DNA of 64,000 nucleotides, from NCBI RefSeq assembly GCF_013112225.1, contig NZ_JABFHI010000003.1, positions 310,001 through 374,000 on the forward strand, read 5' to 3'. Both the position numbers and the translations under genes were made by a program. Below the pieces are notes generated by a model that made no database searches, was not told where the DNA came from, and worked only from the letters and a program-made list of their open reading frames with translations. This DNA is from Vreelandella azerica. GTDB lineage: Bacteria; Pseudomonadota; Gammaproteobacteria; Pseudomonadales; Halomonadaceae. Shown here piece by piece: positions 46,566-57,663 of the stretch. Position 1 is the stretch's first letter. Each line of letters opens with the position of its first letter.

Positions 46566-47666
46566 TCAGACCAGCCGGGTCAGCCAGCCGTACTTGTCTT
46601 CGCTGCGGCCATACTGCAGGTCAAGCAGTTTGGTGCGAATACGCTTGGCGATCTCGTTGTTGCCGCCAGCGGTCAGGGTGATGCGTTCGTTATCGGTGAC
46701 CAGCTCACCTACCGGGGTAATCACCGCTGCCGTGCCGCAGGCAAAGACTTCGGTAATCTCGCCGGAGGCCGCGCCTTCACGCCATTCGTCGATGCTGATG
46801 GCGCGCTCTTTTGGCGTCAGGCCTTCGTCCTTGGCCAGGGTAAGTACCGAGTTACGGGTGACCCCTTCCAGAATAGTGTCGGTCAGGCGCGGAGTGACGA
46901 CGCGGCCATCCTTGAACACGAAGAACAGATTCATGCCGCCAAGCTCTTCGATCCATTTGCCTTCCGCCGCATCCAGAAACGCCACCTGGCTGCAACCGTT
47001 AGCGGAGGCTTCTTTCTGGGCGGCCAGTGAAGCGGCGTAGTTGCCGCCGCACTTGGCAAAACCGGTGCCACCTGGTGCCGCGCGGTTGTAGTGGGTGGAT
47101 AGCCAGATCGAAACCGGATCAATGCCGCCCTTGAAGTAAGCCGCCGCGGGTGAAGCGATCACGTAATAATCGACCTCGTGAGCGGGGCGTACGCCCAGGA
47201 ACGCTTCTGAGGCAATCATGAAGGGGCGCAGATAGAGGCTGCATTCGTCGGAATCGCTGGCAGGCGTGGGCACCCAGGCATGATCCTGAGCCAGCAGGGC
47301 TTTCAGTGAGCCGATAAAGTCTTCATCGGACAGCTCCGGCAGGGCCAGACGGCGGGCACTGCGACGAAAGCGCTCGGCATTCTTTTCCGGGCGGAACGTC
47401 CATACGGAACCATCGGCATGCCGGTAAGCCTTGATACCTTCGAAAATTTCCTGGCCGTAGTGCAGCACTGAAGCCGCCGGGTCAAGGGTCAAAGGGCCGT
47501 AGGGGCGAACTTCATGGGCATGCCAGCCGGTATCAAGGGTCCAGCGTACATGGGCCATATGATCGGTAAAGTGGCTGCCAAACCCGGGGTTTTGCAGGAT
47601 GTTATCGCGGATGTTGTCTGCCGTCGGCTGATTGGATGGCAGCAGGGTAAAGCGGTCGGTGGGCAC
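46566..47666 (-). CDS. ilvE: Branched-chain amino acid aminotransferase
   Basis: PLP enzyme interconverting branched-chain amino acids and keto acids, 366 aa, of the longer bacterial/eukaryotic-like class. Motifs: LHYGQEIFEGIKAYR, LYLRPFMIASEAFLGV, the PLP lysine in GTGFAKCGGNYAAS, WIEELGGMNLFFV and EVFACGTAAVITPVG. ATG 47666 gives the normal N-terminus. It stands alone between pepA and holC, with about 150 bp upstream. Confidence 0.93.
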   Translation of the reverse strand: MPTDRFTLLPSNQPTADNIRDNILQNPGFGSHFTDHMAHVRWTLDTGWHAHEVRPYGPLTLDPAASVLHYGQEIFEGIKAYRHADGSVWTFRPEKNAERFRRSARRLALPELSDEDFIGSLKALLAQDHAWVPTPASDSDECSLYLRPFMIASEAFLGVRPAHEVDYYVIASPAAAYFKGGIDPVSIWLSTHYNRAAPGGTGFAKCGGNYAASLAAQKEASANGCSQVAFLDAAEGKWIEELGGMNLFFVFKDGRVVTPRLTDTILEGVTRNSVLTLAKDEGLTPKERAISIDEWREGAASGEITEVFACGTAAVITPVGELVTDNERITLTAGGNNEIAKRIRTKLLDLQYGRSEDKYGWLTRLV

Positions 47667-47816
47667 GATGATTCTCCACAGCTAGCGTTAAAACGCTTTT
47701 AATCTTGTTAACCAGATATAGGCACCGGCCAGCCCAGTGCCTACACGACGTATCACTGCCCCAAGATGTAACGGTTGCGTCAGTGAAAGGCAACCGTCAG
47801 GTGCCTGATTTTGAAG

Positions 47817-49335
<1,519 letters not shown>

Positions 49336-49472
49336 GACGTCTCCAACAAGACAAGCATCGCAGGATTCGGGATAATGCCCCAAAAGTGAGCTGTTATTGT
49401 GCCCTCTGAAGCAAGTGTACCCAAGCCTTGGGCGCATTGCATGGCATCCTGCACGATTGGCTGGAGAACGCC

Positions 49473-50549
49473 TTGATTTTATTTCGCTATTTAACCCGCG
49501 AAGTGCTACTCACCATGACCGCAGTGGCGGGTATTCTGCTGCTGGTGATCATGGGCAGCAGGTTTATCCGTTATTTTTCCAGCGCTGCCGAAGGCGATAT
49601 TCCGTTAAATATTCTGGGTAGCCTGATGCTTTTTCATCTGCCTGGGTTTATGGAGCTGATTCTGCCGCTGGCCTTTTTTCTGGGCATTCTGCTCGCCTAT
49701 GGTCAGCTATATATGAACAGCGAGATCACCGTGATGGTGGCCTGCGGTGTCAGCCCGACGCACTTGCTGAAGGTAACGCTGTTGCCTGCGATCGTGGTGG
49801 CCGTGCTAGTGGGCGTCTGCAGCCTGTGGCTGACGCCGCTGGGCGCCTACAATACTGAAACCATGCTGGAAGAGCAGCGCAGCCGTTTGGATGTGTCGAT
49901 CCTGGCACCCGGGCGTTTTCAGGAGTTTGGCCAGGGGCGCACGGCCTATATCAGCGGTTTTTCCAGCGACGGCACCGAGATGGAAAATGTTTTCGTTAAC
50001 GAGATGGGTAATACGGCTGAAGGCGAACATCATTACGTTACCCGTGCCGCCCAAGGCTATCAGGAGTTGCGTGATGATACTGGCAGCCGCTTTCTGGTGC
50101 TGGAAAACGGTGAACGCTACGGAGTAACCCCGGGCCGCTTTGGCGCAGAAAAACTCATGTTTGAGCGCTATACCTTGCGGCTTGGCGCTACCGGGCGGGT
50201 TGAAGCGGTGGAATCGCTGGAGTACGCCACCACGCCTGCACTGCTGGCCAACCCTGACCCACGCGCTCAGGCTCAATGGCAGTGGCGAGCCGGGTTGCCG
50301 TTGATGGTCTTTATTCTTGCCCTGATGGCTCAGCCGTTATCGCGGGTTAATCCGCGTCAGGGGCGCTTCGCCAAACTCCTGCCCGCAGTTTTTCTGTACG
50401 TTGCTTATCTTAGTCTGCTCTTGGCGGCGGTTGACATGATCGGCAGCGGAGGCTGGTCTTCAACGCTGGGTGTCTGGCCGGTTCACGGGTTATTCCTGGT
50501 GCTGGGGCTGATGTTACTGTGGCATTCACAACGCAAGGGGATGCGCTAA
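49473..50549 (+). CDS. lptF: LPS export ABC permease LptF
   Basis: Inner-membrane permease moving lipopolysaccharide toward the LptA bridge, with LptG and LptB. The N-terminus LILFRYLTREVLLTMTAV marks the real start as TTG 49473, with GGAGA 6 nt upstream; the open frame before it lacks family similarity. Six helices flank a periplasmic beta-jellyroll (about residues 130-260). 358 aa. The stop overlaps the lptG start (TAATG). Confidence 0.92.
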   Translation: MILFRYLTREVLLTMTAVAGILLLVIMGSRFIRYFSSAAEGDIPLNILGSLMLFHLPGFMELILPLAFFLGILLAYGQLYMNSEITVMVACGVSPTHLLKVTLLPAIVVAVLVGVCSLWLTPLGAYNTETMLEEQRSRLDVSILAPGRFQEFGQGRTAYISGFSSDGTEMENVFVNEMGNTAEGEHHYVTRAAQGYQELRDDTGSRFLVLENGERYGVTPGRFGAEKLMFERYTLRLGATGRVEAVESLEYATTPALLANPDPRAQAQWQWRAGLPLMVFILALMAQPLSRVNPRQGRFAKLLPAVFLYVAYLSLLLAAVDMIGSGGWSSTLGVWPVHGLFLVLGLMLLWHSQRKGMR

Positions 50550-51613
50550 TGCTACTGGATCAGCTGGACCGTTACATTGCACGCAACGTGCTGGCCGCCA
50601 TTGTCGTGGTGCAGGTTGTACTCTTGGGGCTGGATATCACCATTGCCTATATTGATGACCTGGGCGATGTGCAGCAGGGTTATACCGCTCTGGATGCGTT
50701 GATGTACCTGTTGATGCGCGTACCCTGGCGGTTTTATCAGTATGCGCCGGTGGCGGTATTGATCGGCGCTCTGATTGGCTTGGGCAGTATGGCTTCCAGC
50801 AATGAGCTGACGGTGATGCGCGCATCTGGGCGCTCGCTGGCCCGCATTGTCTGGGGTGTTATGAAACCGGTGCTGCTGGTGATTGTGGCGGTCTTGCTGG
50901 TGGCAGAATACGTCAGCCCGCGTACCGAGCAGTTCGCCGAAGCCTGGAAGCTGGAAAAACGCCAGGGCTCAGGCGCGGTTCTGACCAGCCGCAGCGGCTG
51001 GCAGATCGAGAATGACAGCATCTACCGATTTGGCGCCATTCGGGCTGATAATGTCGTGCTGGACCTTACCCGCTATCGCTTTGATGATCGCCAGCTGGTG
51101 GAAATCTCCTATGCCCAACGGGCGCGCTGGGAAGGTAATCAGTGGCAGTTGGAAAATGTCGCCACTACCCGGCTTTATGAGGAGCGCACCGAAGCCGAAC
51201 AGCATGCCACCCAGCGCTGGGAAACCAACCTGACCCCTGTGCAGCTGGAGCGGCTGCTGCGCGATATTGACAGCCAGGCACCCAGTGAGCTTTATGCTTA
51301 TGCAGGCTTTCTGCGCGCTCAGGGGCAGCAGGCGGATGAACCTTTACTGCATTTCTGGCAAAAGATGCTGATGCCGCTGACCATGGGGTCACTGGTACTG
51401 ATTGCCGCCTCCTTTGTGTTTGGCCCTTTGCGCAGTGTGGCGGCAGGTACCCGAGTGTTTTACGGCGTGATTACCGGTTTGTTGTTCAAATACACCCAGG
51501 ATCTGCTGGCGCCTGCGTCGACGCTGTTTGGTTTTTCGCCGGTCTGGGCGGTGTTGGTGCCGACCCTGGCCTGTGCGCTGGTGGGTGTTTACTTTCTGCG
51601 CCGCAATGGTTAG
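50549..51613 (+). CDS. lptG: LPS export ABC permease LptG
   Basis: Partner of LptF, 354 aa, with the same six-helix plus jellyroll layout: LLDQLDRYIARNVLAAIVVV at the start, LGSMASSNELTVMRASGRSL after the first helices, and FVFGPLRSVAAGTRVFYGVI near the end. ATG 50549 overlaps the lptF stop, which supports coupled translation. Confidence 0.93.
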   Translation: MLLDQLDRYIARNVLAAIVVVQVVLLGLDITIAYIDDLGDVQQGYTALDALMYLLMRVPWRFYQYAPVAVLIGALIGLGSMASSNELTVMRASGRSLARIVWGVMKPVLLVIVAVLLVAEYVSPRTEQFAEAWKLEKRQGSGAVLTSRSGWQIENDSIYRFGAIRADNVVLDLTRYRFDDRQLVEISYAQRARWEGNQWQLENVATTRLYEERTEAEQHATQRWETNLTPVQLERLLRDIDSQAPSELYAYAGFLRAQGQQADEPLLHFWQKMLMPLTMGSLVLIAASFVFGPLRSVAAGTRVFYGVITGLLFKYTQDLLAPASTLFGFSPVWAVLVPTLACALVGVYFLRRNG

Positions 51614-51643
51614 CGCTCTAAACTGATTCACAAGAGAGGCATC

Positions 51644-52140
51644 ATGCAACGACGTTTTGATCAACTGGATAGCGTATGGCCTGCCGCCCTGGGGCGACGG
51701 TTGGGTGCAATGATTTATGATGGTTTTCTGGTTGCTGCCATCTGGATTGGCGTGACGGTGGCCCATCTTGCGTTCTTTCACTTTGTACTGGGGCAAAACC
51801 TTGAAGAGGCTGAGCCAACATTTTTTGCGGTTATCTCGCTACGGCTTCTGCTGGTGCTGTCGGCCTTTTTCTTTTTGCCTACTCCTGGACCCGAGGCGGC
51901 ATGACACTGGGCATGCAGGCCTGGCGGTTGCGCGTACAAACGCCCGATGGGTATTCGATTACCTGGCTGCAAAGTGCTTTGCGCTGCCTGACTGCCTGGG
52001 TTTCGCTAGCCGTTTTCGGATTGGGCTACTGGTGGGTACTGTTTGATGGTGAACGGCGTAGCTGGCCGGATATTGTATCCGGCACCCGGACGGTGGTACA
52101 GCCCAAACCAGCATCCAGAAAGGACAAGGCTAAGCAATAG
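51644..52140 (+). CDS. RDD-family membrane protein (one frameshift)
   Basis: About 165 aa with the RDD pattern: LGRRLGAMIYDGFLVAAIW, then GGMTLGMQAWRLRVQTPDG, and FDGERRSWPDIVSGTRTV. Four hydrophobic segments. The frame joins when the T run at 51872-51876 is lengthened by one (FFFFAYSWTRGG). AGAGAGG precedes the ATG. It follows lptG by 30 bp and is likely in the same operon. RDD proteins are small membrane proteins of mostly unknown role. Confidence 0.85.
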
Positions 52141-52240
52141 CCAATAACGACAGCTGATAACGACGAGTCAGAAATTACTTGCAAAAATATATGCAGCTGG
52201 CCTCCGACGAAGAGTGATTCACACAGCAAGTATTCACCAG

Positions 52241-52280
52241 CATAACGGGCAGCCAAGCGGCTGCCCGTTATGCTTTATCT
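52241..52280 (+). terminator. Terminator-like hairpin after the lptFG operon
   Basis: A 14-bp perfect stem (CATAACGGGCAGCC with GGCTGCCCGTTATG) with a 4-nt loop, followed by CTTTATCT. The U-tract is weak. Confidence 0.7.
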
Positions 52281-52376
52281 GGCAGCTGGGTGACATTCTT
52301 CCCGCAAGCCGCGACAATGGTTGCCTGACCCTTATCAGGATTAACGATGATCAGCTGAACGCTGGCGGAGACTAGG

Positions 52377-53153
52377 ATGTTGCCACTGACAATACTTTAT
52401 CAGGATGATGATTTGGTGGCGGTTCACAAACCAGCTGGGCTTCTGGTTCACCGTTCGCAACTGGCTCGGGGAGAGCGTGAGTTTCTGCTCCAGCGTTTGC
52501 GTAATCAGCTGAACAGACGGGTGTATCCGGTGCATCGGCTGGATCGCCCGACCTCAGGTGTGATGGTGTTTGGGTTCTCATCCGAGGTTGCGGCACGTCT
52601 AAGTGCCTCCTTTTCGGAGCGTCAGGTAGAAAAACGCTACCTGGCAGTGGTGCGCGGCGTGGCCCCCGAACAGGAACGGCTGGATTACCCGCTGCGCGAG
52701 GAAGACGGCACGCGCCCCAAGGCACAAATGCCGGCAATGCCCGCCATGACCGATATCCGCCGCCTGGATAGCGTAGAATTGCCGGTGCAGGTGGATCGTT
52801 ATCCGGTGGCCCGCTATTCGCTGGTTGAAGCCCGGCCCCTGACCGGGCGACGCCACCAGATACGCCGTCATCTTTCCCGGCGTGGCTACCCGATCATCGG
52901 TGATGCCAAACATGGCAAAAGTATCCATAACCGCTTTTTTGCCGAGCGTTTTGCGGCCCCACGCTTGTTGCTGGCAGCGACCTGGCTGGCGTTTGATCAC
53001 CCGCAACAGGCCAAGCGCGTTCAACTCAGTTGTGCCCTGGATGACACCATGACGGCACTGTTCGAACACCTCGGCTGGGCAGGGCACCTGCCGTTGGATA
53101 GCGTGCGAACGCCGCCCTGCAGTGAAGGTCGTTCATCCATTTCTCCAGTGTGA
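52377..53153 (+). CDS. truC: tRNA pseudouridine synthase, TruC/RluA family
   Basis: Isomerises a uridine in tRNA (position 65 in E. coli). It has 258 aa and the catalytic motif HRLDRPTSGVMVFG. It opens LTILYQDDDLVAVHKPAGLL and has the TruC-like LTGRRHQIRRHLSRRGYPII. GGAG lies a few bases before the ATG. The C-terminus ends with a short Ser/Pro-rich tail. An RluA-type rRNA target is the alternative. Confidence 0.85.
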   Translation: MLPLTILYQDDDLVAVHKPAGLLVHRSQLARGEREFLLQRLRNQLNRRVYPVHRLDRPTSGVMVFGFSSEVAARLSASFSERQVEKRYLAVVRGVAPEQERLDYPLREEDGTRPKAQMPAMPAMTDIRRLDSVELPVQVDRYPVARYSLVEARPLTGRRHQIRRHLSRRGYPIIGDAKHGKSIHNRFFAERFAAPRLLLAATWLAFDHPQQAKRVQLSCALDDTMTALFEHLGWAGHLPLDSVRTPPCSEGRSSISPV

Positions 53154-53186
53154 ATATCGCTGGTTGATTATCTTTGTGGAGTTTTC

Positions 53187-54026
53187 ATGGCGGTGCAAGA
53201 AAGCCCTGTGCGTGAACTAGCTGGTCAGGATTATGAGTTGCGTTTTGGCGGCATCCGGCGCTTGTATGGCCGCCGTGCAGCAGAGGCTTTTCGCACGGCG
53301 CATGTAGTGGTGGTAGGTGTTGGTGGGGTGGGTAGCTGGGCCGCTGAGGCATTGGCGCGTTCCGGTATTGGCCGCTTGACCCTGATTGACCTGGATGATG
53401 TGTGTGTCTCCAATGTGAACCGCCAACTGCATGCACTGGATGGTACCATTGGCCGCCCCAAGGTAGAGGTGCTGGCCGAGCGCTGCCGGCTGATTGCCCC
53501 GGAGATGGAGGTGATCGCTGACAGTGCCTTTGTCACGCCGACGAATCTGGCTGAACGCATTCCCGATAGCGCTGACCATGTGGTGGATGCGATTGACAGC
53601 GTCGTGGCCAAGGCGGCGCTGATCGCCTGGTGCAAGCGGCGCAAGATAGCGATTACCGTTACCGGAGCGGCCGGAGGGCAAAGCGACCCGACGCGGATTC
53701 AGGTGGCTGATCTCACCCGCACCGAACAAGACCCTTTGCTGGCCAAGGTGCGCTCGCGCCTGCGCCGCGACCATGGTTTTTCACGCAACCCCAAGCGGCG
53801 CTTTGCGGTGGAGTGTGTCTATTCGGATGAGCAACTTATGTATCCGGGCGCCGATGGCGAAGTCTGCGCGCAGAAACCAACCAACGCAGAAGCCACCCGT
53901 CTGGATTGTGCCTCGGGCTTTGGTGCCGCTACTTTTGTGACCGGCACCTTTGGCTTTGTCGCCGCTTCACGGGTGTTGGCGCGGCTGGCGCGAAAAGCCA
54001 CTCTTGATCAAGGAGCATCATCATGA
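53187..54026 (+). CDS. tcdA: tRNA threonylcarbamoyladenosine dehydratase
   Basis: E1-like ATP-dependent enzyme that cyclises t6A to ct6A at position 37 of tRNAs. It has 279 aa; the nucleotide fold reads VVVVGVGGVGSWAAEALARS, followed by RLTLIDLDDVCVSNVNRQL, DAIDSVVAK and TGAAGGQSDPTRI. The stop overlaps the start of a DUF1653 gene (ATGA), indicating coupling. Confidence 0.92.
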   Translation: MAVQESPVRELAGQDYELRFGGIRRLYGRRAAEAFRTAHVVVVGVGGVGSWAAEALARSGIGRLTLIDLDDVCVSNVNRQLHALDGTIGRPKVEVLAERCRLIAPEMEVIADSAFVTPTNLAERIPDSADHVVDAIDSVVAKAALIAWCKRRKIAITVTGAAGGQSDPTRIQVADLTRTEQDPLLAKVRSRLRRDHGFSRNPKRRFAVECVYSDEQLMYPGADGEVCAQKPTNAEATRLDCASGFGAATFVTGTFGFVAASRVLARLARKATLDQGASS

Positions 54027-54240
54027 CACCCCCATTCCGGGTATTTATCGCCACTATAAAGGCGCACTTTACGAAGTGCTGGGCACGGCACAGCATAGCG
54101 AAAGTGAAGAGCCGCTGGTGGTTTACCGGGCGCTCTACGGTGATTACGGCCTCTGGGTACGTCCGCTTGATATGTTTACCGAAAACGTGACCAGGGACGG
54201 TCAAACCCAGCCGCGTTTTGCTCTTGAGAAGCCATTTTAA
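54023..54240 (+). CDS. DUF1653 small protein (one frameshift)
   Basis: A 72-aa protein with the DUF1653 core GIYRHYKGALYEVLGTAQHS and YRALYGDYGLWVRPLDMF. ATG 54023 with AAGGAG upstream overlaps the tcdA stop. The C run at 54029-54033 must be one longer to reach the conserved frame (MTPPIPGIYRHY). Function unknown; commonly a small single-domain protein. Confidence 0.85.
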
Positions 54241-54274
54241 GCCTGCACCAATACCCACAGGGAAGGGGAGCGAC

Positions 54275-56272
54275 ATGACGACACCGCAGCAGACGCTGAA
54301 AAATGTATTCGGGTTTGATGACTTTCGCGGCGGCCAGCAGGCGGTGGTCGAGAATATTCTGAACGGGCATTCTGCGGCGGCCATTTTTGCCACCGGTGCA
54401 GGTAAGTCACTGTGTTATCAATTACCTGCACTGCATCTGCCGCATCTGACCCTGGTGGTGTCGCCACTGCTGGCATTGATGCAGGATCAGCTCGCCTTCC
54501 TCCAACGCCTGGGCATTGCGGCGGCCAGTATTGATTCCACTCAGGATCGCGACTCGGCGCGTGATGTGATGGAGCGCGCCCGGCGTGGCGAGCTAAAAAT
54601 TCTGATGATCTCGGTAGAACGGCTGAAAAACGAGCGTTTTCGCCACTTTTTGCGTCAGGTGCGTATTTCCCTGATGGTGGTGGATGAAGCTCACTGCTTA
54701 TCTGAATGGGGGCATAACTTTCGCCCGGATTACCTCAAGCTGGCGGTTTATCAACAGGAGTTTGCGATTCCCCAGGTATTGCTGCTCACCGCCACGGCAA
54801 CGCCTGCAGTCATTGCCGATATGCGCGAAAAATTTGCCATTGCCGAGGAGCACGTCACCACCACCGGTTTTTACCGGCCCAACCTGACGCTGTGGGTGAC
54901 GCCTGCCATGGAAAATCGCCAGCAGCAGCTGATTGAGTGGCTAGTGCCGCAGATGCAGCCAGGTCATCAAGCCCCCACCATTATTTATGTGACCCTGCAA
55001 CAAACGGCCGAGCAGCTGGCCCGCGCGCTCAGTGCCCAAGGCATTGCGGCCCAGGCCTACCATGCGGGGCTGGATTCCGCTCGCCGGGAGGCTATTCAGC
55101 ACCAGTTCATGCAGGGGGAGTCGCCCTGCATTGTGGCCACGATAGCCTTTGGTATGGGTATTGATAAAAACAATATTCGCAATGTGGTGCATTTTGATCT
55201 GCCCAAATCGATCGAAAACTACAGCCAGGAAATTGGCCGGGCAGGGCGCGATGGCCAGCCGGCGACCTGTTTAACCCTCGCTGGGCGTGACGGCTTGCGC
55301 GTGCTGGAGAACTTTGTGTACGGCGATACCCCGGAGTACGCCGGTATTTGCCGCCTACTGGAAGAGATACAGTCAGCGGCGCAAACGCCGGATCACCAAT
55401 GGGAAGTGCTGCTGAACACGCTTTCGCGGGATACCAATATCCGCCTGCTGCCGCTGAAAACTCTGCTGGTGCGTCTGGAAATGCACGGTATCATTGCGCC
55501 GCGTTTTGCGTTTCTGGCGGAATACCGGCTGCGCTATCATGTGGCACCCGAAGCGCTGATCAACCGCTTTGAAGGTGAGCGAGCTGCCTTTGTGCGCCTG
55601 CTGGTCGATAACATTCCGATTGCCCACACCTGGGGAACCGTGGATTTTGATCGCCTGCACCAGGCCGGGCAGGCAGGCCAGATTGACGCCTCCCGCGCTC
55701 GGGTGATTACCGCCCTTGAATACTTCCAGGAAAAAGGCTGGCTGACCCTGGAAGGCAAGCGAATGACCGATGTCTATGACATCCGTCAGCCTGATTTTTC
55801 CATCGAGACGCTTGCCCGTCAGCTATACGACGACTGCCTGATGCGCGAGCGCGCCGAAATCGAACGGCTTAATGCCATGCTGGCGCTGTTTGAATCCGAT
55901 ACCTGCTTGACGCGGCGCCTGGCGGAGCACTTTGGCGACACCACCTTTGATGCGCCACCAGATACCGCCGAGGGCCGCTGCGACCATTGTTCGGTATGCG
56001 CCGGCCACCCCGCTCGGCTGCCCGAAGCGCCGCCTCTGCCCGGTTTAATCGAGGCTGATGTTAACCGCTACGCGAGTGCCTTTATTGAACGCCACACTGC
56101 CCAGTTGGGCCAGCCACCCAATGCCCGGCGGCTGGCCCACTTTCTATGCGGCCTGAGCATGCCAGTGTTTACCCCGCTCAAAGCCCGAAGTATTAACGGT
56201 TTTGGCGTGTTTGAGCAACGCAGTTACCGCGATGTGCGTGAATGGGCGTTAGGGGTTCTGGAAATAAGCTGA
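54275..56272 (+). CDS. RecQ-family ATP-dependent DNA helicase
   Basis: 3'-5' superfamily 2 helicase, 665 aa. Motifs: Walker A ATGAGKSLCYQLP, DEAH box VVDEAHCLSEWGHNFRPDY, LTATATP, and helicase motif VI QEIGRAGRDGQPATC. The C-terminal part has a Cys cluster (CDHCSVC) but no clear HRDC domain, so it may be a RecQ paralogue rather than RecQ itself. ATG 54275 is chosen (GGGGAG upstream). Confidence 0.88.
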   Translation: MTTPQQTLKNVFGFDDFRGGQQAVVENILNGHSAAAIFATGAGKSLCYQLPALHLPHLTLVVSPLLALMQDQLAFLQRLGIAAASIDSTQDRDSARDVMERARRGELKILMISVERLKNERFRHFLRQVRISLMVVDEAHCLSEWGHNFRPDYLKLAVYQQEFAIPQVLLLTATATPAVIADMREKFAIAEEHVTTTGFYRPNLTLWVTPAMENRQQQLIEWLVPQMQPGHQAPTIIYVTLQQTAEQLARALSAQGIAAQAYHAGLDSARREAIQHQFMQGESPCIVATIAFGMGIDKNNIRNVVHFDLPKSIENYSQEIGRAGRDGQPATCLTLAGRDGLRVLENFVYGDTPEYAGICRLLEEIQSAAQTPDHQWEVLLNTLSRDTNIRLLPLKTLLVRLEMHGIIAPRFAFLAEYRLRYHVAPEALINRFEGERAAFVRLLVDNIPIAHTWGTVDFDRLHQAGQAGQIDASRARVITALEYFQEKGWLTLEGKRMTDVYDIRQPDFSIETLARQLYDDCLMRERAEIERLNAMLALFESDTCLTRRLAEHFGDTTFDAPPDTAEGRCDHCSVCAGHPARLPEAPPLPGLIEADVNRYASAFIERHTAQLGQPPNARRLAHFLCGLSMPVFTPLKARSINGFGVFEQRSYRDVREWALGVLEIS

Positions 56273-56279
56273 TTACTGC

Positions 56280-56555
56280 TCAACGCTTGTACTGGGTGGG
56301 GCAGTAGGCGCGGCTGACGTCTGGTGAGCGCAGTGCCTTGTGTTTGGTGTTGCGCCCGCTGACTCGCTGGCGCCAGAGCTTGAACGAGTTGGGTTTGAGC
56401 TGGTGGCGCATGATCTTGATTACGTCCGGCTCGCCCAGCCCGAACAGGTTTTCGATGGCTTCAAAGGGGGTGCGGTCTTCCCAGGCCATTTCAATGATCC
56501 GGGATTGCTCGTCTTCCGGTAGCCGGCGAAAGTGCTTGATGGCCGCTGAGGGCAT
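56280..56555 (-). CDS. DUF2805/TIGR03643 family protein
   Basis: A 91-aa protein with the family pattern EDQSRIIEMAWEDRTPF-like start, FGLGEPDVIKIMRHQLKPNS and FKLWRQRVSGRNTKH. It is small, basic and likely nucleic-acid associated, but the function is unknown. Converges on the helicase gene with an 8-bp gap. Confidence 0.85.
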   Translation of the reverse strand: MPSAAIKHFRRLPEDEQSRIIEMAWEDRTPFEAIENLFGLGEPDVIKIMRHQLKPNSFKLWRQRVSGRNTKHKALRSPDVSRAYCPTQYKR

Positions 56556-56579
56556 AAAAATGTCTCCTTGTTGAAGTCT

Positions 56580-57217
56580 TCAGTGAGCGCTGTCGGGCGT
56601 TGTCTGCTTGGCGGCCAGCAGGGCGCGGAACAGGCCGTTCATCATCACGGGTTCGTCGTGAAGGATGCTGAAACCGGCGTTGTCTAGCAGTGGGGTCGCC
56701 TGGCGGGTGATATCAGTGGCTAGTGCTGAAGTTACCACGTTGAAGCCGCGACGCAGCGCTCCAGCAGGGTGGTCGTCGGGCTGAAATTTGTCCATCACCC
56801 CTAGCTGGCCGTCGTCGCTGAGCACGCGGTGAGCTTCCGCCAGGCCCCGCACCGGGTCGGGCATTACGGCGATAATCAGGTGCATGATCACCACATCAAA
56901 ATGGCCATCCGGATAGGCCAGCGCTTCAGCATCCATTACCTGGCAGGCCACGTCGCGGCGCAACGCTTTAGCGCGCTGCTGGCTGCGCTTGACCATGGCC
57001 GGGCATATATCGGTGGCATGCAGCTCAATATCCGGGGAATGAAGGGAATATCCAGGCCAGTACCCGCCCCGATCAACAGCACCCGCATGCTCGGCTGCCA
57101 GTCTATCTGGCCAAGGGAAATGCGCCTTGGGCGACGCAATGCGCGTTCGGCAACGGCATCATAGAGAGGCGCATAAGCCGTATAGCGCAAACGGTTCCAA
57201 TCGGTTGAGTTGAGCAT
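56580..57217 (-). CDS. Class I SAM-dependent methyltransferase (one frameshift)
   Basis: About 212 aa. Motif I is VLLIGAGTGLDIPFIP; later motifs are FDVVIMHLIIAVMPDP and EAHRVLSDDGQLGVMDKF. The pattern resembles phosphatidylethanolamine N-methyltransferase-like enzymes, but the substrate is not certain. The G run at 57034-57037 must be one longer to give IPPDIELHATDICPAMVKRS. ATG 57217 follows GGGAG. Confidence 0.82.
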
Positions 57218-57385
57218 GGTGACTCCCGCAGTCAATGGGCGGGTAATTGAAGCTGACCCACAAGACATGAGTCTAAGCCAAAGTCCCCGTTACACGCCAA
57301 CCGGGTATTGCTAAAGTGAGTGGCTGACCTTTATCAGGTTCGCCTCGCATCCAGCGCCACCGTCAGGGAAGCTGAACAAAAACCT

Positions 57386-57652
57386 TAGGGTCTGTTGACG
57401 TTTCCTCACGGCCGCGACAGAGGCACTTTTGGTGCAGAGCAAGGCGTGAGGAGCGTGGTTGGGTGGTTCCCAATCAGTGACGAACAACGCAGGGCTGTGC
57501 CAAAGGGCCCTGTCCCTTCGGGTTGCGCACCAAAGAACGCCATGCGGCGTTGCGCCACTCGGTAAGGGCACCACCATTGCCGTCGTGTCGCGCCTTGCCC
57601 GACGCCCTTTGGCGCAGCAACGCGGTTCGCGATGAAACGTCAACAGACCCTA
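57386..57652. mobile_element. MITE-like element, copy 2 (267 bp, inverted)
   Basis: Reverse-complement copy of the element at 4089-4356, with the same perfect ends and TA flanks. Its right end, TA followed by GGAG, forms part of the ribosome-binding site for aceK, 7 nt before the GTG start. Transcription of aceK must cross or begin in this element. Confidence 0.88.
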
Positions 57653-57663
57653 GGAGATATGCC

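Noticed and set aside
57523..57663. N-terminal extension of aceK into the mobile element
   Set aside because: The added 47 codons come from the repeat and are not found in AceK; the GTG at 57664 has a good ribosome site and gives the family length.
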